Origin: Nocardia puris | Lineage (GTDB): Bacteria > Actinomycetota > Actinomycetes > Mycobacteriales > Mycobacteriaceae | DNA: 64,000 nt | NCBI RefSeq assembly: GCF_003315035.1 | Contig: NZ_QNRE01000012.1 | Coordinates: 62,001-126,000, forward strand | Reading direction: 5' to 3' | Made by a program: the position numbers and the translations under genes | The notes under the pieces: model-generated | Seen by the model: the letters and a program-made list of their open reading frames with translations, nothing else | Told to the model about the DNA's origin: nothing | Databases searched by the model: none | Shown: piece after piece, positions 26,430-34,322 of the stretch | Numbering within the stretch: position 1 is the stretch's first letter | Layout: every line of letters starts with the position of its first letter

Positions 26430-27059
26430 ATGAGTGGACGCCATCGCAAGCCGACCTCCACCGGGCGCACCGTCGCCAAGGTCGCCGTCACCGGCGCGAT
26501 CTTCGGTACCGCGAGTGCCGCCCTCGCCGGAAACGCCAGCGCGGCTCCCGACTCCGACTGGGATCGCCTCGCGCAGTGCGAAGCAGGCGGCAACTGGGGT
26601 ATCAACACCGGCAACGGATACCACGGCGGCCTGCAGTTCTCCCCGAGCACCTGGAACGCTCACGGCGGCCAGCAGTACGCCGCGACCGCCAACCAGGCCA
26701 CCCGCGAACAGCAGATCGCGGTGGCCGAGAAGGTCCTCGCCTCGCAGGGCTGGGGCGCCTGGCCCTCCTGCTCGGCCAAGCTGGGCCTGAAGAGCTCGCC
26801 CACCCCCCGCTCGGCCCCCGCCACCCCGGAGGCCCCGCGCTGGAACCCCGCCCCTTCCGCGCCGCAGCAGCAGGCCGCGCATCCCAACCAGGAGATCTTC
26901 GAGGCGGTCGATCGCGCCATCGCGACGGTGCAGCAGCAGGGCGTGCACATCCCGCAGCCCGCGCTGGACTTCTTCAACGCCGCCAAGTCGAGCAATGTGC
27001 CGCTCGATCCCGCGGTCGTGAACTTCTACGAGGCGAACAAGGGCCTGCTGCCCTCCTGA
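26430..27059 (+). CDS. rpfA: Resuscitation-promoting factor (RpfA-like)
   Basis: Secreted muralytic enzyme with a lysozyme-like fold that cleaves peptidoglycan and helps dormant cells resume growth; 209 residues. A signal peptide ends near residue 40 (ASAAPDSD). The Rpf domain follows (about 41-118): WDRLAQCEAGGNW with the catalytic Glu, GYHGGLQFSPSTW and AEKVLASQGWGAWPSC, with two Cys residues for the usual disulphide. The C-terminal 90 residues are a Pro/Ala-rich linker and a helical segment without LysM. The molybdopterin genes that flank rpfA in M. tuberculosis are absent here. It probably responds to cAMP and c-di-AMP through upstream elements. Confidence 0.93.
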   Translation: MSGRHRKPTSTGRTVAKVAVTGAIFGTASAALAGNASAAPDSDWDRLAQCEAGGNWGINTGNGYHGGLQFSPSTWNAHGGQQYAATANQATREQQIAVAEKVLASQGWGAWPSCSAKLGLKSSPTPRSAPATPEAPRWNPAPSAPQQQAAHPNQEIFEAVDRAIATVQQQGVHIPQPALDFFNAAKSSNVPLDPAVVNFYEANKGLLPS

Positions 27060-27068
27060 TCTCGCCCC

Positions 27069-27118
27069 GCACGGACAAGGCCCCCGCATCGACGAGGATG
27101 CGGGGGCCTTGTCCGTGC
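27069..27118 (+). terminator. Terminator after rpfA
   Basis: 22-base arms (27069-27090 and 27097-27118) are exact reverse complements around GACGAG. The hairpin lies 10 bp after the rpfA stop and just before the convergent small gene. Confidence 0.9.
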
Positions 27119-27132
27119 CTGCGGGCGCGCCG

Positions 27133-27321
27133 TCAGCGGTTGATCACCGTGTGGGGGTGCACGTAGGCCAGTGTCTCGGCGGGCACCGGGAATTCGGTGT
27201 CCTCGCCGTAGGGCGACAGGTTGCCCGCCCGGCTGGCCGCGAGTTCGGTGACCGCGTGGTCACCGTCGGCCGTCTCGGGCCAACCGTTGTCGACATAGGG
27301 TTTCTTCGATTTGTTCACCAC
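27133..27321 (-). CDS. Short conserved hypothetical protein
   Basis: 62 residues, hydrophilic, beginning VVNKSKKPYVDNGWPE, with no signal or membrane segment. I do not recognise a family; its place beside the Rv0862c-like gene suggests Rv0863. The start is taken at GTG 27321, because TAGCAT lies six bases upstream (leaderless). GTG 27327 and 27318 are also in frame. Coding is supported by the gap it fills and its non-random composition. Confidence 0.6.
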   Translation of the reverse strand: MVNKSKKPYVDNGWPETADGDHAVTELAASRAGNLSPYGEDTEFPVPAETLAYVHPHTVINR

Positions 27322-27511
27322 GCCCACATGCTAACCCGAGCCCTCCCCCGAGCCACCCTGAGCCGCGCGATCTTGCCGCCGCACGCACGAACGTCCGCGC
27401 AAACGCACGAACCGATGCACGTGCCAGGCCTTTCACACCTGCGCACCGACACACCGGAACGCGGAAATGGGAGGATCGACTCTGTGACTTCGCGACGGAT
27501 CCCGAGCGCAC

Positions 27512-29821
27512 ATGGCTGAGACTTCGAGTGTGACCGCGTCCCTGGAGGGCTGGCTCGCCGCCCGCGAGGACGCGCAGTTGGTGCGATTGCTCGAGCTGCG
27601 GCCGGATCTGGCGGTGCCGTTGCCGTCGTCGATGGCGGTGCTGGCGGCCCGCGCCGAGCAGCGCGCCTCGGTACTGCGGGCCACCGACGACCTCACCACC
27701 CTCGATTTCGCCATCGTGGAAACGCTGACGGCGCACGGCACCTCGCGCGCGCCCGGCGACGACGCCGCGCTCACGCGCACCGCCCTGCTCGCCGCGCTGA
27801 AGGGCCGCGCCACCAAGACCGCCATCGAGGGCGCGCTGACCCGCCTGACCGAGCGCGCGCTGGTCTGGCAGCACGGCGACGATCTCCACCTCGTCGGCGC
27901 GGCGGCCGAAGCGCTGCCCTGGCCGGTGGGCACCGCCACCGAACTCCCCGACGAGCTCACCGAGGACGAGACCACCGAGGCCCTGGCACGGATCTCCCCG
28001 GCCGAGCGCGCACTGCTGGACAAGCTCGCCACCACCGGCCCGCGCGGCCGCACCCGCGACGCCGCGCCGGGCACGCCCGCCGACCGTCCGGTGCCGCAGC
28101 TGCTTTCCCGCCGCCTGCTGCACCGCGTCGACGACGAAACCGTGGAACTGCCGGTCACCGTGGGGCAGGTCCTGCGCCGCGAACCCGTCACGCATCCGTA
28201 CACGCTCACGCCGCCGCGCCCGACCGTCACCAAACACACCCCCGCCGAGGTGAACGCAGTCGCGGCGGGCGAGGTGGGCGAACTGCTACGCCACTGCGCC
28301 GACATCCTCGACGTGCTCGGCGAGGTTCCCGCCCCCGCGTTGCGCGCGGGCGGGCTGGGGGTGCGCGAACTGCGCCGCATCGCCAAGCACACCGGCATCG
28401 AGGAGACCAGGGCGGGACTGCTCGTCGAACTGCTGGCCGCCGCGAAACTCCTCGAGAAGGGCCAGCCCGAGCCGCCCGTCGACATCGACGGCGTGGACGA
28501 CTACTGGGCCCCCACACCCGCCGCCGACGGCTGGCTGGACGCGCCGCCCGCGCGCCGCTGGACGGTGCTCGCGATGGTCTGGCTGGAGCTGGACCGGATG
28601 CCGTGGATGATCGGCATGCGCGACGCCAACGACAAACCGCTGGCGGCACTCTCGCTGGAACTGCGCAACCCGGTGGCGCCGCGCGACCGCGCCGCGATCC
28701 TGCATCTGCTGGCCGAACAGCCCTCGGGGGTGGCGGTCGATCCCGCCGATATCGGCCGGGTGCTGGCCTGGCGGCAGCCGCGCAGGCGCCGGCACTTCCG
28801 GCGCGAGGTCGTGGAGAACACGCTGCGCGAGGCGGCGGAGGTGGGGCTGCTCGGGCGCGGGGCGCTCGGCTCGGCGGCCCGCGCGCTGCTGCACGGCGCG
28901 GCGACCAGCGCGGCCGACGCCGAGAAGGAGATGGACGCGGCACTGCCCGAGCCGGTGGATCACGTCCTCGTGCAGGCGGACTTGACCGTCATCGCGCCCG
29001 GCCCGCTCACCCCGGAACTGCGGCAACGGGTGGCGCTGGTGGCCGACGTCGAATCGGCCGGGGCCGCAACCGTTTACCGGATCAGCGAGGACTCGGTGCG
29101 ACGGGCGCTGGACGCCGGCATGACGGCCGCCGAACTGCACACCTTGTTCACCACGCATTCGCGCACGCCCGTCCCGCAGGCGCTGACCTACCTGATCGAC
29201 GACGTCGCGCGCAGGCACGGACAGTTGCGGGCGGGCATGGCGCAATCGTTCCTGCGCAGCGACGATCCCGCGCTGATCGCGCAGGTGCTGGCCGCGCCGG
29301 TCGCGCACGAACTGGCGCTGCGGGCGATCGCGCCGACGGTGGCGATCGCGCAGGCGCCGCTCGGCGAGGTACTGGAGCGATTGCGCGCGGCGGGATTCGC
29401 ACCCGCGGGCGAGGACTCGGCGGGCGCGATCGTCGACCTGCGCGGGCGTGGCGCACGAATCCTGGTGCGGCCCAACGCCCGTCAGGCGTACCGGCCCGCC
29501 CCGCCGAGCATCGAACAGCTGGAACTACTGGTCGCCGAACTGCGGTCGGGCGAGCGCGCGGCCAGCGCCCGCGCCGGGCAGTCGGTGCGCACGGACGGCA
29601 CCAGAACGAGCACCGCCGCCACACTCGCGCTGCTGCAATTGGCGGCGCGGGTGCGGCGGTCGGTGAACATCGGCTACGTCGACGCGTCCGGGCGGGCGTC
29701 CCAGCGCGTGGTGGAACCGCTCAAGGTGGGCAACGGCCAGCTCGACGCGCTCGACCCGGTGACGGGCACGGTGCGGCATTTCACGCTGCACCGGATCGCG
29801 TCGGTGGCGCTGCTGGAGTGA
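27512..29821 (+). CDS. Helicase-associated protein (Rv0862c-like; XPB/Ssl2-related C-terminal domain)
   Basis: 769 residues. No Walker A or DEAD/DEVH box is seen, so it is not itself a helicase. The central and C-terminal parts match the family annotated as XPB/Ssl2-like or Helicase_C_3. The last 100 residues (VRRSVNIGYVDASGRASQRVVEPLKV) resemble a WYL-type ligand-binding fold. The N-terminal half is helical and Leu/Ala-rich. It and the XPB helicase gene (34323-35981) are neighbours in M. tuberculosis (Rv0862c/Rv0861c). Here five predicted genes separate them. A DNA-repair role is inferred from this association only. Confidence 0.85.
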   Translation: MAETSSVTASLEGWLAAREDAQLVRLLELRPDLAVPLPSSMAVLAARAEQRASVLRATDDLTTLDFAIVETLTAHGTSRAPGDDAALTRTALLAALKGRATKTAIEGALTRLTERALVWQHGDDLHLVGAAAEALPWPVGTATELPDELTEDETTEALARISPAERALLDKLATTGPRGRTRDAAPGTPADRPVPQLLSRRLLHRVDDETVELPVTVGQVLRREPVTHPYTLTPPRPTVTKHTPAEVNAVAAGEVGELLRHCADILDVLGEVPAPALRAGGLGVRELRRIAKHTGIEETRAGLLVELLAAAKLLEKGQPEPPVDIDGVDDYWAPTPAADGWLDAPPARRWTVLAMVWLELDRMPWMIGMRDANDKPLAALSLELRNPVAPRDRAAILHLLAEQPSGVAVDPADIGRVLAWRQPRRRRHFRREVVENTLREAAEVGLLGRGALGSAARALLHGAATSAADAEKEMDAALPEPVDHVLVQADLTVIAPGPLTPELRQRVALVADVESAGAATVYRISEDSVRRALDAGMTAAELHTLFTTHSRTPVPQALTYLIDDVARRHGQLRAGMAQSFLRSDDPALIAQVLAAPVAHELALRAIAPTVAIAQAPLGEVLERLRAAGFAPAGEDSAGAIVDLRGRGARILVRPNARQAYRPAPPSIEQLELLVAELRSGERAASARAGQSVRTDGTRTSTAATLALLQLAARVRRSVNIGYVDASGRASQRVVEPLKVGNGQLDALDPVTGTVRHFTLHRIASVALLE

Positions 29822-30337
29822 TCAGGGCTTGCCGAGGCAGAACAGGGTCTTGGGGTCGGAGACCGTGATGAACTCGGTGGCCTGGTCGCACAGCAGTTCG
29901 TCGGTCTCGCCGTCGACGCGCTGGAGCACCTTGAAGGTGGCGTCGGTGGAGCCGCAGTCGACCCACATGTAGGGCGAGGTGCCCACGTCGTTGTAGCAGG
30001 CGTCCTGGGCGAAGTTCGGCGCCAGGCACAGGAAGGCGGTGCCGCCGGAGGCGAGCTGCTCGGTGTAGCTGGTGTACTCGTTCGACGCGCAGTCGCTCTG
30101 CTGGTCGAAGCTCTGGTGCACCTTGTAGACGGCCTTCGGGTCCGCGCAGTCGATGGGCTCGCCCTCGGTGGCGGTGGGCGAGTTGTCGGTGATGTTGATG
30201 CAGTCACCGACCTCCGTCTTGGCCACGTCGGATTTGGTGGCCTCGTCGACCGCCGAACAGCCGGCCACCGCGAGCGCGGCCACCGCCAGGAGCGCGAGCA
30301 CAACACGTGCCGGCAGACTCGTCCCGGGGAACTTCAC
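29822..30337 (-). CDS. LppU-like cysteine-rich lipoprotein
   Basis: 171 residues. A lipoprotein signal ends at lipobox AVAGC (Cys near residue 27). The mature part has seven or more Cys and two similar blocks: VGDCINI through DCADPKAVYKV, and CYNDVGTSPYMWVDCGSTDATFKV. This fits the LppU/SCO3897 family of actinobacterial lipoproteins with no known function. The first base after the convergent Rv0862c-like stop is already part of this gene, so the two genes abut tail to tail. Confidence 0.82.
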   Translation of the reverse strand: MKFPGTSLPARVVLALLAVAALAVAGCSAVDEATKSDVAKTEVGDCINITDNSPTATEGEPIDCADPKAVYKVHQSFDQQSDCASNEYTSYTEQLASGGTAFLCLAPNFAQDACYNDVGTSPYMWVDCGSTDATFKVLQRVDGETDELLCDQATEFITVSDPKTLFCLGKP

Positions 30338-30438
30338 GTGAAAACCTCTCTGGAGCGAAAACGTTCACGGGAGTGAACGCGCCAGAGGATACCCGGATGC
30401 TCGCGGTGACCGCACCGCCACGAGGGCGGCCGCGGGTA

Positions 30439-30531
30439 TCAGTAGAAGCCGAGACCCGACAGCGCGAGCAGGGAGAAGCCGAGCACGCGCGGCAGCAGCT
30501 GGGTGAGGGACTGAAGTCCGAAGTAGTTCAC
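30439..30531 (-). CDS. Candidate 30-residue hydrophobic small protein
   Basis: Too short for routine calling. The GTG at 30531 starts a 30-codon frame (begins MNYFGLQSLTQ, ends LALSGLGFY). The last two-thirds would form one membrane helix. AAAGG lies eight bases before the start, a plausible ribosome site. A palindrome TGGACGTACGTCCA sits about 30 bp upstream, as an operator would. No homology was checked. It could be a membrane microprotein or a chance frame. Confidence 0.45.
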   Translation of the reverse strand: MNYFGLQSLTQLLPRVLGFSLLALSGLGFY

Positions 30532-30562
30532 TGGCAATGCCTTTCACAGATCGCCCACGATG

Positions 30563-30576
30563 TGGACGTACGTCCA
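30563..30576. promoter_or_regulatory. Operator-like palindrome TGGACGTACGTCCA
   Basis: A perfect 14-bp dyad lies in the gap between the 30-residue frame (minus strand) and the coiled-coil gene (plus strand). It differs by one base from the core of the dyad at 17118-17135. A partial extra copy (ACGTGGACC) follows at 30579. Confidence 0.55.
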
Positions 30577-30626
30577 ATACGTGGACCTTGTCGTCACCGG
30601 ACGACATGTCGTTACGCTTGGCAAGT

Positions 30627-31457
30627 ATGACGCCAGACGAGGTCGCCGTCGACCTGTACGGTCTGCCGCCCGCGGAGTTCACCGCGGCGCGGGCGGCCCG
30701 GGTCGCCGAGGCCAAACGCGCGGGCGACAAGGAGTTGGCCGCCGCCATCGGGGCGCTGCGCAAGCCCACGGTGTCGGCCTGGGCGGTGAACCTGCTGGTC
30801 CGCGCCGAACCCGGCGAGGTGGACGCGCTGTTGCGGCTGGCCTCGGCGCTGCGCGCGGCGCAGCGGGAACTGTCCGGCGAGCGGCTGCGCGAACTGTCCG
30901 TGCAACGTCAGCAGGTGGTGAACGCGCTGGCCCGCCGCGCGGGCGCGCTCGCCGCCGACGCCGGGAAACGGATCGGCGAGACCGGGTTGCGCGAGATCGC
31001 CGCGACGCTCACGGCCGCGCTGGCCGATCCCGAGGTGGCCGAGCGGGTGCGCACCGGGACGCTGAGCGCGGCCGCGACCTACGAGGGTTTCGGCCCGGCC
31101 GGGTTGTCGCTGGTTCCGGCCGCCGCGCCCGAAGCGCCCGAGCCCGCCGAATCCGCCGAGCCCGAGGAGACCGGCGAGGCGGCGCGGCGAGAGCTGGACG
31201 ACGCCCTCGCCGATCTCGAAATAGCCAGGGCGGCACTGGATTCCGCCACGGAGGCGGCCGCCGAAGCCGAGCGCCGGTTGGCCGAGGCGCGCGCCAGGAT
31301 CACCGAGCTGCGCGAGGAACTCGAACACGCGGAACAACAGAAACAGTTCGCCCGGACGGGAGAACGCGCGGCCCAGGACCAAGTGGTCTCGGCGCGACGG
31401 CAAGTGGAGCGCGCGAAGAGCCGTGTGGATCGCGCCCGAGCCCGAGCCGGAGACTAA
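30627..31457 (+). CDS. Hypothetical protein with a C-terminal coiled coil
   Basis: 276 residues, cytoplasmic. The N-terminal 165 residues are helical (LYGLPPAEFTAARAARVAEA, LRKPTVSAWAVNLLVR). A Pro/Glu/Ala linker (about 170-190) follows, then an 85-residue heptad-rich coiled coil of Arg, Glu and Ala to the end. I do not recognise a family, though the same architecture is common in actinobacterial hypothetical proteins. The ATG at 30627 is 8 bases after TACGCT, a leaderless arrangement; an extension to 30537 would run through the palindrome. It stands alone. Confidence 0.75.
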   Translation: MTPDEVAVDLYGLPPAEFTAARAARVAEAKRAGDKELAAAIGALRKPTVSAWAVNLLVRAEPGEVDALLRLASALRAAQRELSGERLRELSVQRQQVVNALARRAGALAADAGKRIGETGLREIAATLTAALADPEVAERVRTGTLSAAATYEGFGPAGLSLVPAAAPEAPEPAESAEPEETGEAARRELDDALADLEIARAALDSATEAAAEAERRLAEARARITELREELEHAEQQKQFARTGERAAQDQVVSARRQVERAKSRVDRARARAGD

Positions 31458-31489
31458 CTCGGCACGAAAAGGCAATGCGCCACGGGCCT

Positions 31490-32881
31490 TTACGGACGCA
31501 GGTCCCCTGGGAACAGGAATTCGTCCGGCGGCGGGGTGGTGCGGTTCAACCACGCGTCGAAGAAACCGCTCAGATCCGTGCCCGACTTGCGCTGCACGAA
31601 TTCGCGGAACTCCGGCATGGACGCGTTGCCGTAGGCGTGCGCGGCCGGGAATTCCCGCAGCACGCCGAAGAACACCTCGTCGCCGATCTGCTTGCGCAGG
31701 GCGTGCAGGAACAGCGGGCCGCGGTAGTAGACGGCGGTGAATTCCTTTCCCGCGCCGGGATTCTCGAGCGGCACCTCCCAGAACCTGGCGTGGTCGCGCC
31801 ATTCGGCGATGGTCTCGCGATACTCCGCGTCGACGTCGACGCCCTCCTTGCGCTCCGGCCACAGGTAGTCGGCGGTGTAGCTGGCGAAGCATTCGTTCAG
31901 GCAGATGTCGGACCACTGCCGCACCGACACCGAATCGCCCCACCACTGGTGCGCGATCTCGTGCACCACGGTCGGCAGATCGGTCCACGGCGCGTAGATG
32001 GGGCGGGTCTGGGTCTCCAGCGAGAAGCTCAGGTCCGCCGACACGTAGATGCCGCCCGCCGCGTCGAACGGGTAGGGGCCGAACAGATCCCGGCCGAAGT
32101 CCAGGATCTCCGGCAGTCGCTGCTCGGTCTCCCGATTGCCCTCCGCGCCGGGCGCGAACGCGCTCAGCAGCGGCACACCGCCCCAGGTCTGCTCGAGGAA
32201 GGTGAACCGGTCGATGGCGACGGTGGTGAGGTAGCCGATCACGGGCTGGCGCGCCTCCCAGCTGACCGTGCGCTTGTCGCCCTCCACCGCGTTGCGGGTG
32301 CGCACGCCGTTGGACACCACGTCGTAGTCCGCGGGCACGGTGGCGTGCAGCGTGAAAGTCGCCTTGTCCAGCGGGGTGTCGTTGAGCGGGTACCAGGTGG
32401 AGGCCGAATGCGGTTCCCCAGCGGCGAACGCGCCGCCGTCGGGCGCGATGGTCCAGCCCTCGCCCTCGCTGTTCACGGCCTCGCCCGCGTAGTCCACCGT
32501 GACGGTGAAGCCCAGGCCCGGCAGCAGCGGCAGCATCGGGGTGACGGTGAGTTCGTGTTCGCCGTGGCGATCGAAACCCGCGGGCAGGCCGTTCACCGTG
32601 ACCGCGCGCACCGGCGGCCCGGAGTAGTCGAGGTTGAACACGCGCAGCCCTTGGGTGGCGGTCGCGTCGACGCGGGTGCTGCCGGTGAGCGTGCGGGTGG
32701 GCGGGTCGTAGTCGATGGTCACCTCGTAGTGGCTCACGTCGTAGCCGCCGTTGCCGTCCAGCGGGTAGTAGGGGTCACCGGCCCCCGGCGCGCCGGCCAG
32801 TGGATCGCCGTGCGCCGGGCCCGCTCCGCAGACCACCAGCACGCCCGCCACCACCGCACCCACCGCTGCGGACCATTTCAC
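31490..32881 (-). CDS. Secreted M1-family zinc metallopeptidase
   Basis: 463 residues, the short extracellular type of M1 aminopeptidase. The signal peptide (VKWSAAVGAVVAGVLVVCGA, cleavage near AHGDP) is followed by the N-terminal beta domain (to about 220) and a thermolysin-like catalytic domain. HEIAHQWWGD (near 305) supplies two zinc His residues and the catalytic Glu. LNECFASY 18 residues later supplies the third ligand. A long C-terminal helical domain is lacking, as expected for this short form. The GTG at 32881 is 8 bases after AGAGGGG. Upstream in-frame codons are not coding. Confidence 0.9.
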   Translation of the reverse strand: MKWSAAVGAVVAGVLVVCGAGPAHGDPLAGAPGAGDPYYPLDGNGGYDVSHYEVTIDYDPPTRTLTGSTRVDATATQGLRVFNLDYSGPPVRAVTVNGLPAGFDRHGEHELTVTPMLPLLPGLGFTVTVDYAGEAVNSEGEGWTIAPDGGAFAAGEPHSASTWYPLNDTPLDKATFTLHATVPADYDVVSNGVRTRNAVEGDKRTVSWEARQPVIGYLTTVAIDRFTFLEQTWGGVPLLSAFAPGAEGNRETEQRLPEILDFGRDLFGPYPFDAAGGIYVSADLSFSLETQTRPIYAPWTDLPTVVHEIAHQWWGDSVSVRQWSDICLNECFASYTADYLWPERKEGVDVDAEYRETIAEWRDHARFWEVPLENPGAGKEFTAVYYRGPLFLHALRKQIGDEVFFGVLREFPAAHAYGNASMPEFREFVQRKSGTDLSGFFDAWLNRTTPPPDEFLFPGDLRP

Positions 32882-32925
32882 GCGACCGACCCCTCTCACC
32901 ACCCGACTCCGCTGCCGGGTGGATG

Positions 32926-33573
32926 CTAGCCGTTGTGACCGGTCGCGCCGCCGACGGCCACCGACGCGCCGAGCCCGACGATCATCGCCCCGCCCGCCCC
33001 GCCGACCGCCTCCAGCCTGCGCGGCGACTTCGCGAACCAGCCGCGCGCCGAGGCGGCCAGCAGCGCCCACGCGCTGTCGGAGACCAGCGCGATGAGCAGG
33101 AACACCGCGCCGAGGATCAGGAACTGCACCGGCAGCACGCCCGCGGCGGGGTCCACGAAATGCGGGAGCACCGCCGAGAAGAACACGATCGCCTTCGGAT
33201 TCGTCACGCCCACGATCACGCTCTGCCGGAACACCCGCCGCTCGGCGCCCGCCCGGACCGGCTCACCCAGCGCCTCGCGCAGCGACTTGCGTTCGCGGAT
33301 GGCCTGGACGCCCAGATAGATCAGATACAGCGCGCCCGCGAACTTCACGACCGTGAGAGCGACCGACGACGCCGCCAGCAGCGTGCCGAGCCCGACGGCG
33401 ACCAGCACCAGGCACGCCATCACGCCCGCCGCGTGCCCCAGCACCGAGATGAGCGCGGCGCGCCTGCCCAGCGCCAGCGCGCGGCCGATGGTGAACAGCA
33501 CACCGGGACCGGGGATCACGACGATGACGGTGGCCGCGACGGTGAACGCGACGAGGTTGGCCATGGGCACCAT
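32926..33573 (-). CDS. LysE/RhtB-family exporter A
   Basis: 215 residues with six hydrophobic segments and the LysE-family signatures PGPGVLFTIGRALALGRRA (near residue 21) and GVTNPKAIVFFSAVLPHF (near 120). It exports amino acids or related small molecules; the substrate is unknown. ATG 33573 or ATG 33564. A second LysE family gene (36511-37155) lies 3 kb away on the other strand, from a different subgroup. Confidence 0.88.
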   Translation of the reverse strand: MVPMANLVAFTVAATVIVVIPGPGVLFTIGRALALGRRAALISVLGHAAGVMACLVLVAVGLGTLLAASSVALTVVKFAGALYLIYLGVQAIRERKSLREALGEPVRAGAERRVFRQSVIVGVTNPKAIVFFSAVLPHFVDPAAGVLPVQFLILGAVFLLIALVSDSAWALLAASARGWFAKSPRRLEAVGGAGGAMIVGLGASVAVGGATGHNG

Positions 33574-33612
33574 TCCCCGAGTCTAGGCCCGCGCCGCAAC
33601 CGATTTCGCGGC

Positions 33613-34281
33613 TCAATCCCGCAGGTCGTCGGGCAGTTGCCTCGGGTCGAGCAGCAGGCGTTTGGCCGAGGTGCGGCGGACCTGCGCGGCGAGGGCGAGA
33701 TTGTCGGTGAGCAGACGCCATTCGGCCTCGCTGATGGCGGCGCAAGCCCGCTCGATGACGCCGACGTCGGCGGTGCCCCAGGCGATCGGCATAGTGCTCA
33801 CCGACCGCAACCCCTCCCCGGTCGGGCGCGCGGTGCGATCGTTGCGGATCGCGACGGCGGGCACCCGCTCCCCCGCGCGCCTGCGGTGGCCGGGCAGATG
33901 CCGCGCCACGCGCACCACCAGCGCGTACCGGCGCGACGCGGCCTCGGGCACCGACAGATCGACCAGCGCCATCAGCACGATGCCGCGCCGGTCGGCCTCC
34001 GACACCACGGCGGGCACCAGCTCGCCGTCGGCGTAGAGGCGGTCGACGCGCGATCGGTGGCGCGCCCAGAACGCCACCCACACGGCGGTCATCCCGCCGA
34101 GCGCGGTGGCCACGGCGAGCAGATACGACCACGGGTGGTTCAGCCAGATCAGATAGGCCGTGGCGGCCGAGGCTCCGGCGGCGGCCGCGATCGCCATGAT
34201 CCACAGGCGACGCAGGTCGGCGAAGACTTCGTTCACCGCGTGCGCGTGCCCGGGGTCCACCGCGAATTCGAAGCGTCGCAC
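33613..34281 (-). CDS. Membrane protein of unknown function (possibly DUF3239)
   Basis: 222 residues. The first 30 are soluble (VRRFEFAVDPGHAHAVNEVF). Two hydrophobic helices follow (about 30-48 and 53-70). The rest is a cytoplasmic beta-rich domain (LYADGELVPAVVSEAD, YALVVRVARHLPGH). I recall such proteins as DUF3239 in Mycobacteriales, but am not certain. GTG 34281 follows GGAAAGA at ribosome-site distance. It lies downstream of the XPB helicase gene on the same strand with a 41-bp gap, so it may be cotranscribed. Confidence 0.72.
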   Translation of the reverse strand: MRRFEFAVDPGHAHAVNEVFADLRRLWIMAIAAAAGASAATAYLIWLNHPWSYLLAVATALGGMTAVWVAFWARHRSRVDRLYADGELVPAVVSEADRRGIVLMALVDLSVPEAASRRYALVVRVARHLPGHRRRAGERVPAVAIRNDRTARPTGEGLRSVSTMPIAWGTADVGVIERACAAISEAEWRLLTDNLALAAQVRRTSAKRLLLDPRQLPDDLRD

Positions 34282-34322
34282 GTCTTCTTTCCTAGCACAC
34301 GTTGCGGAGGATTTGCCTCCGC

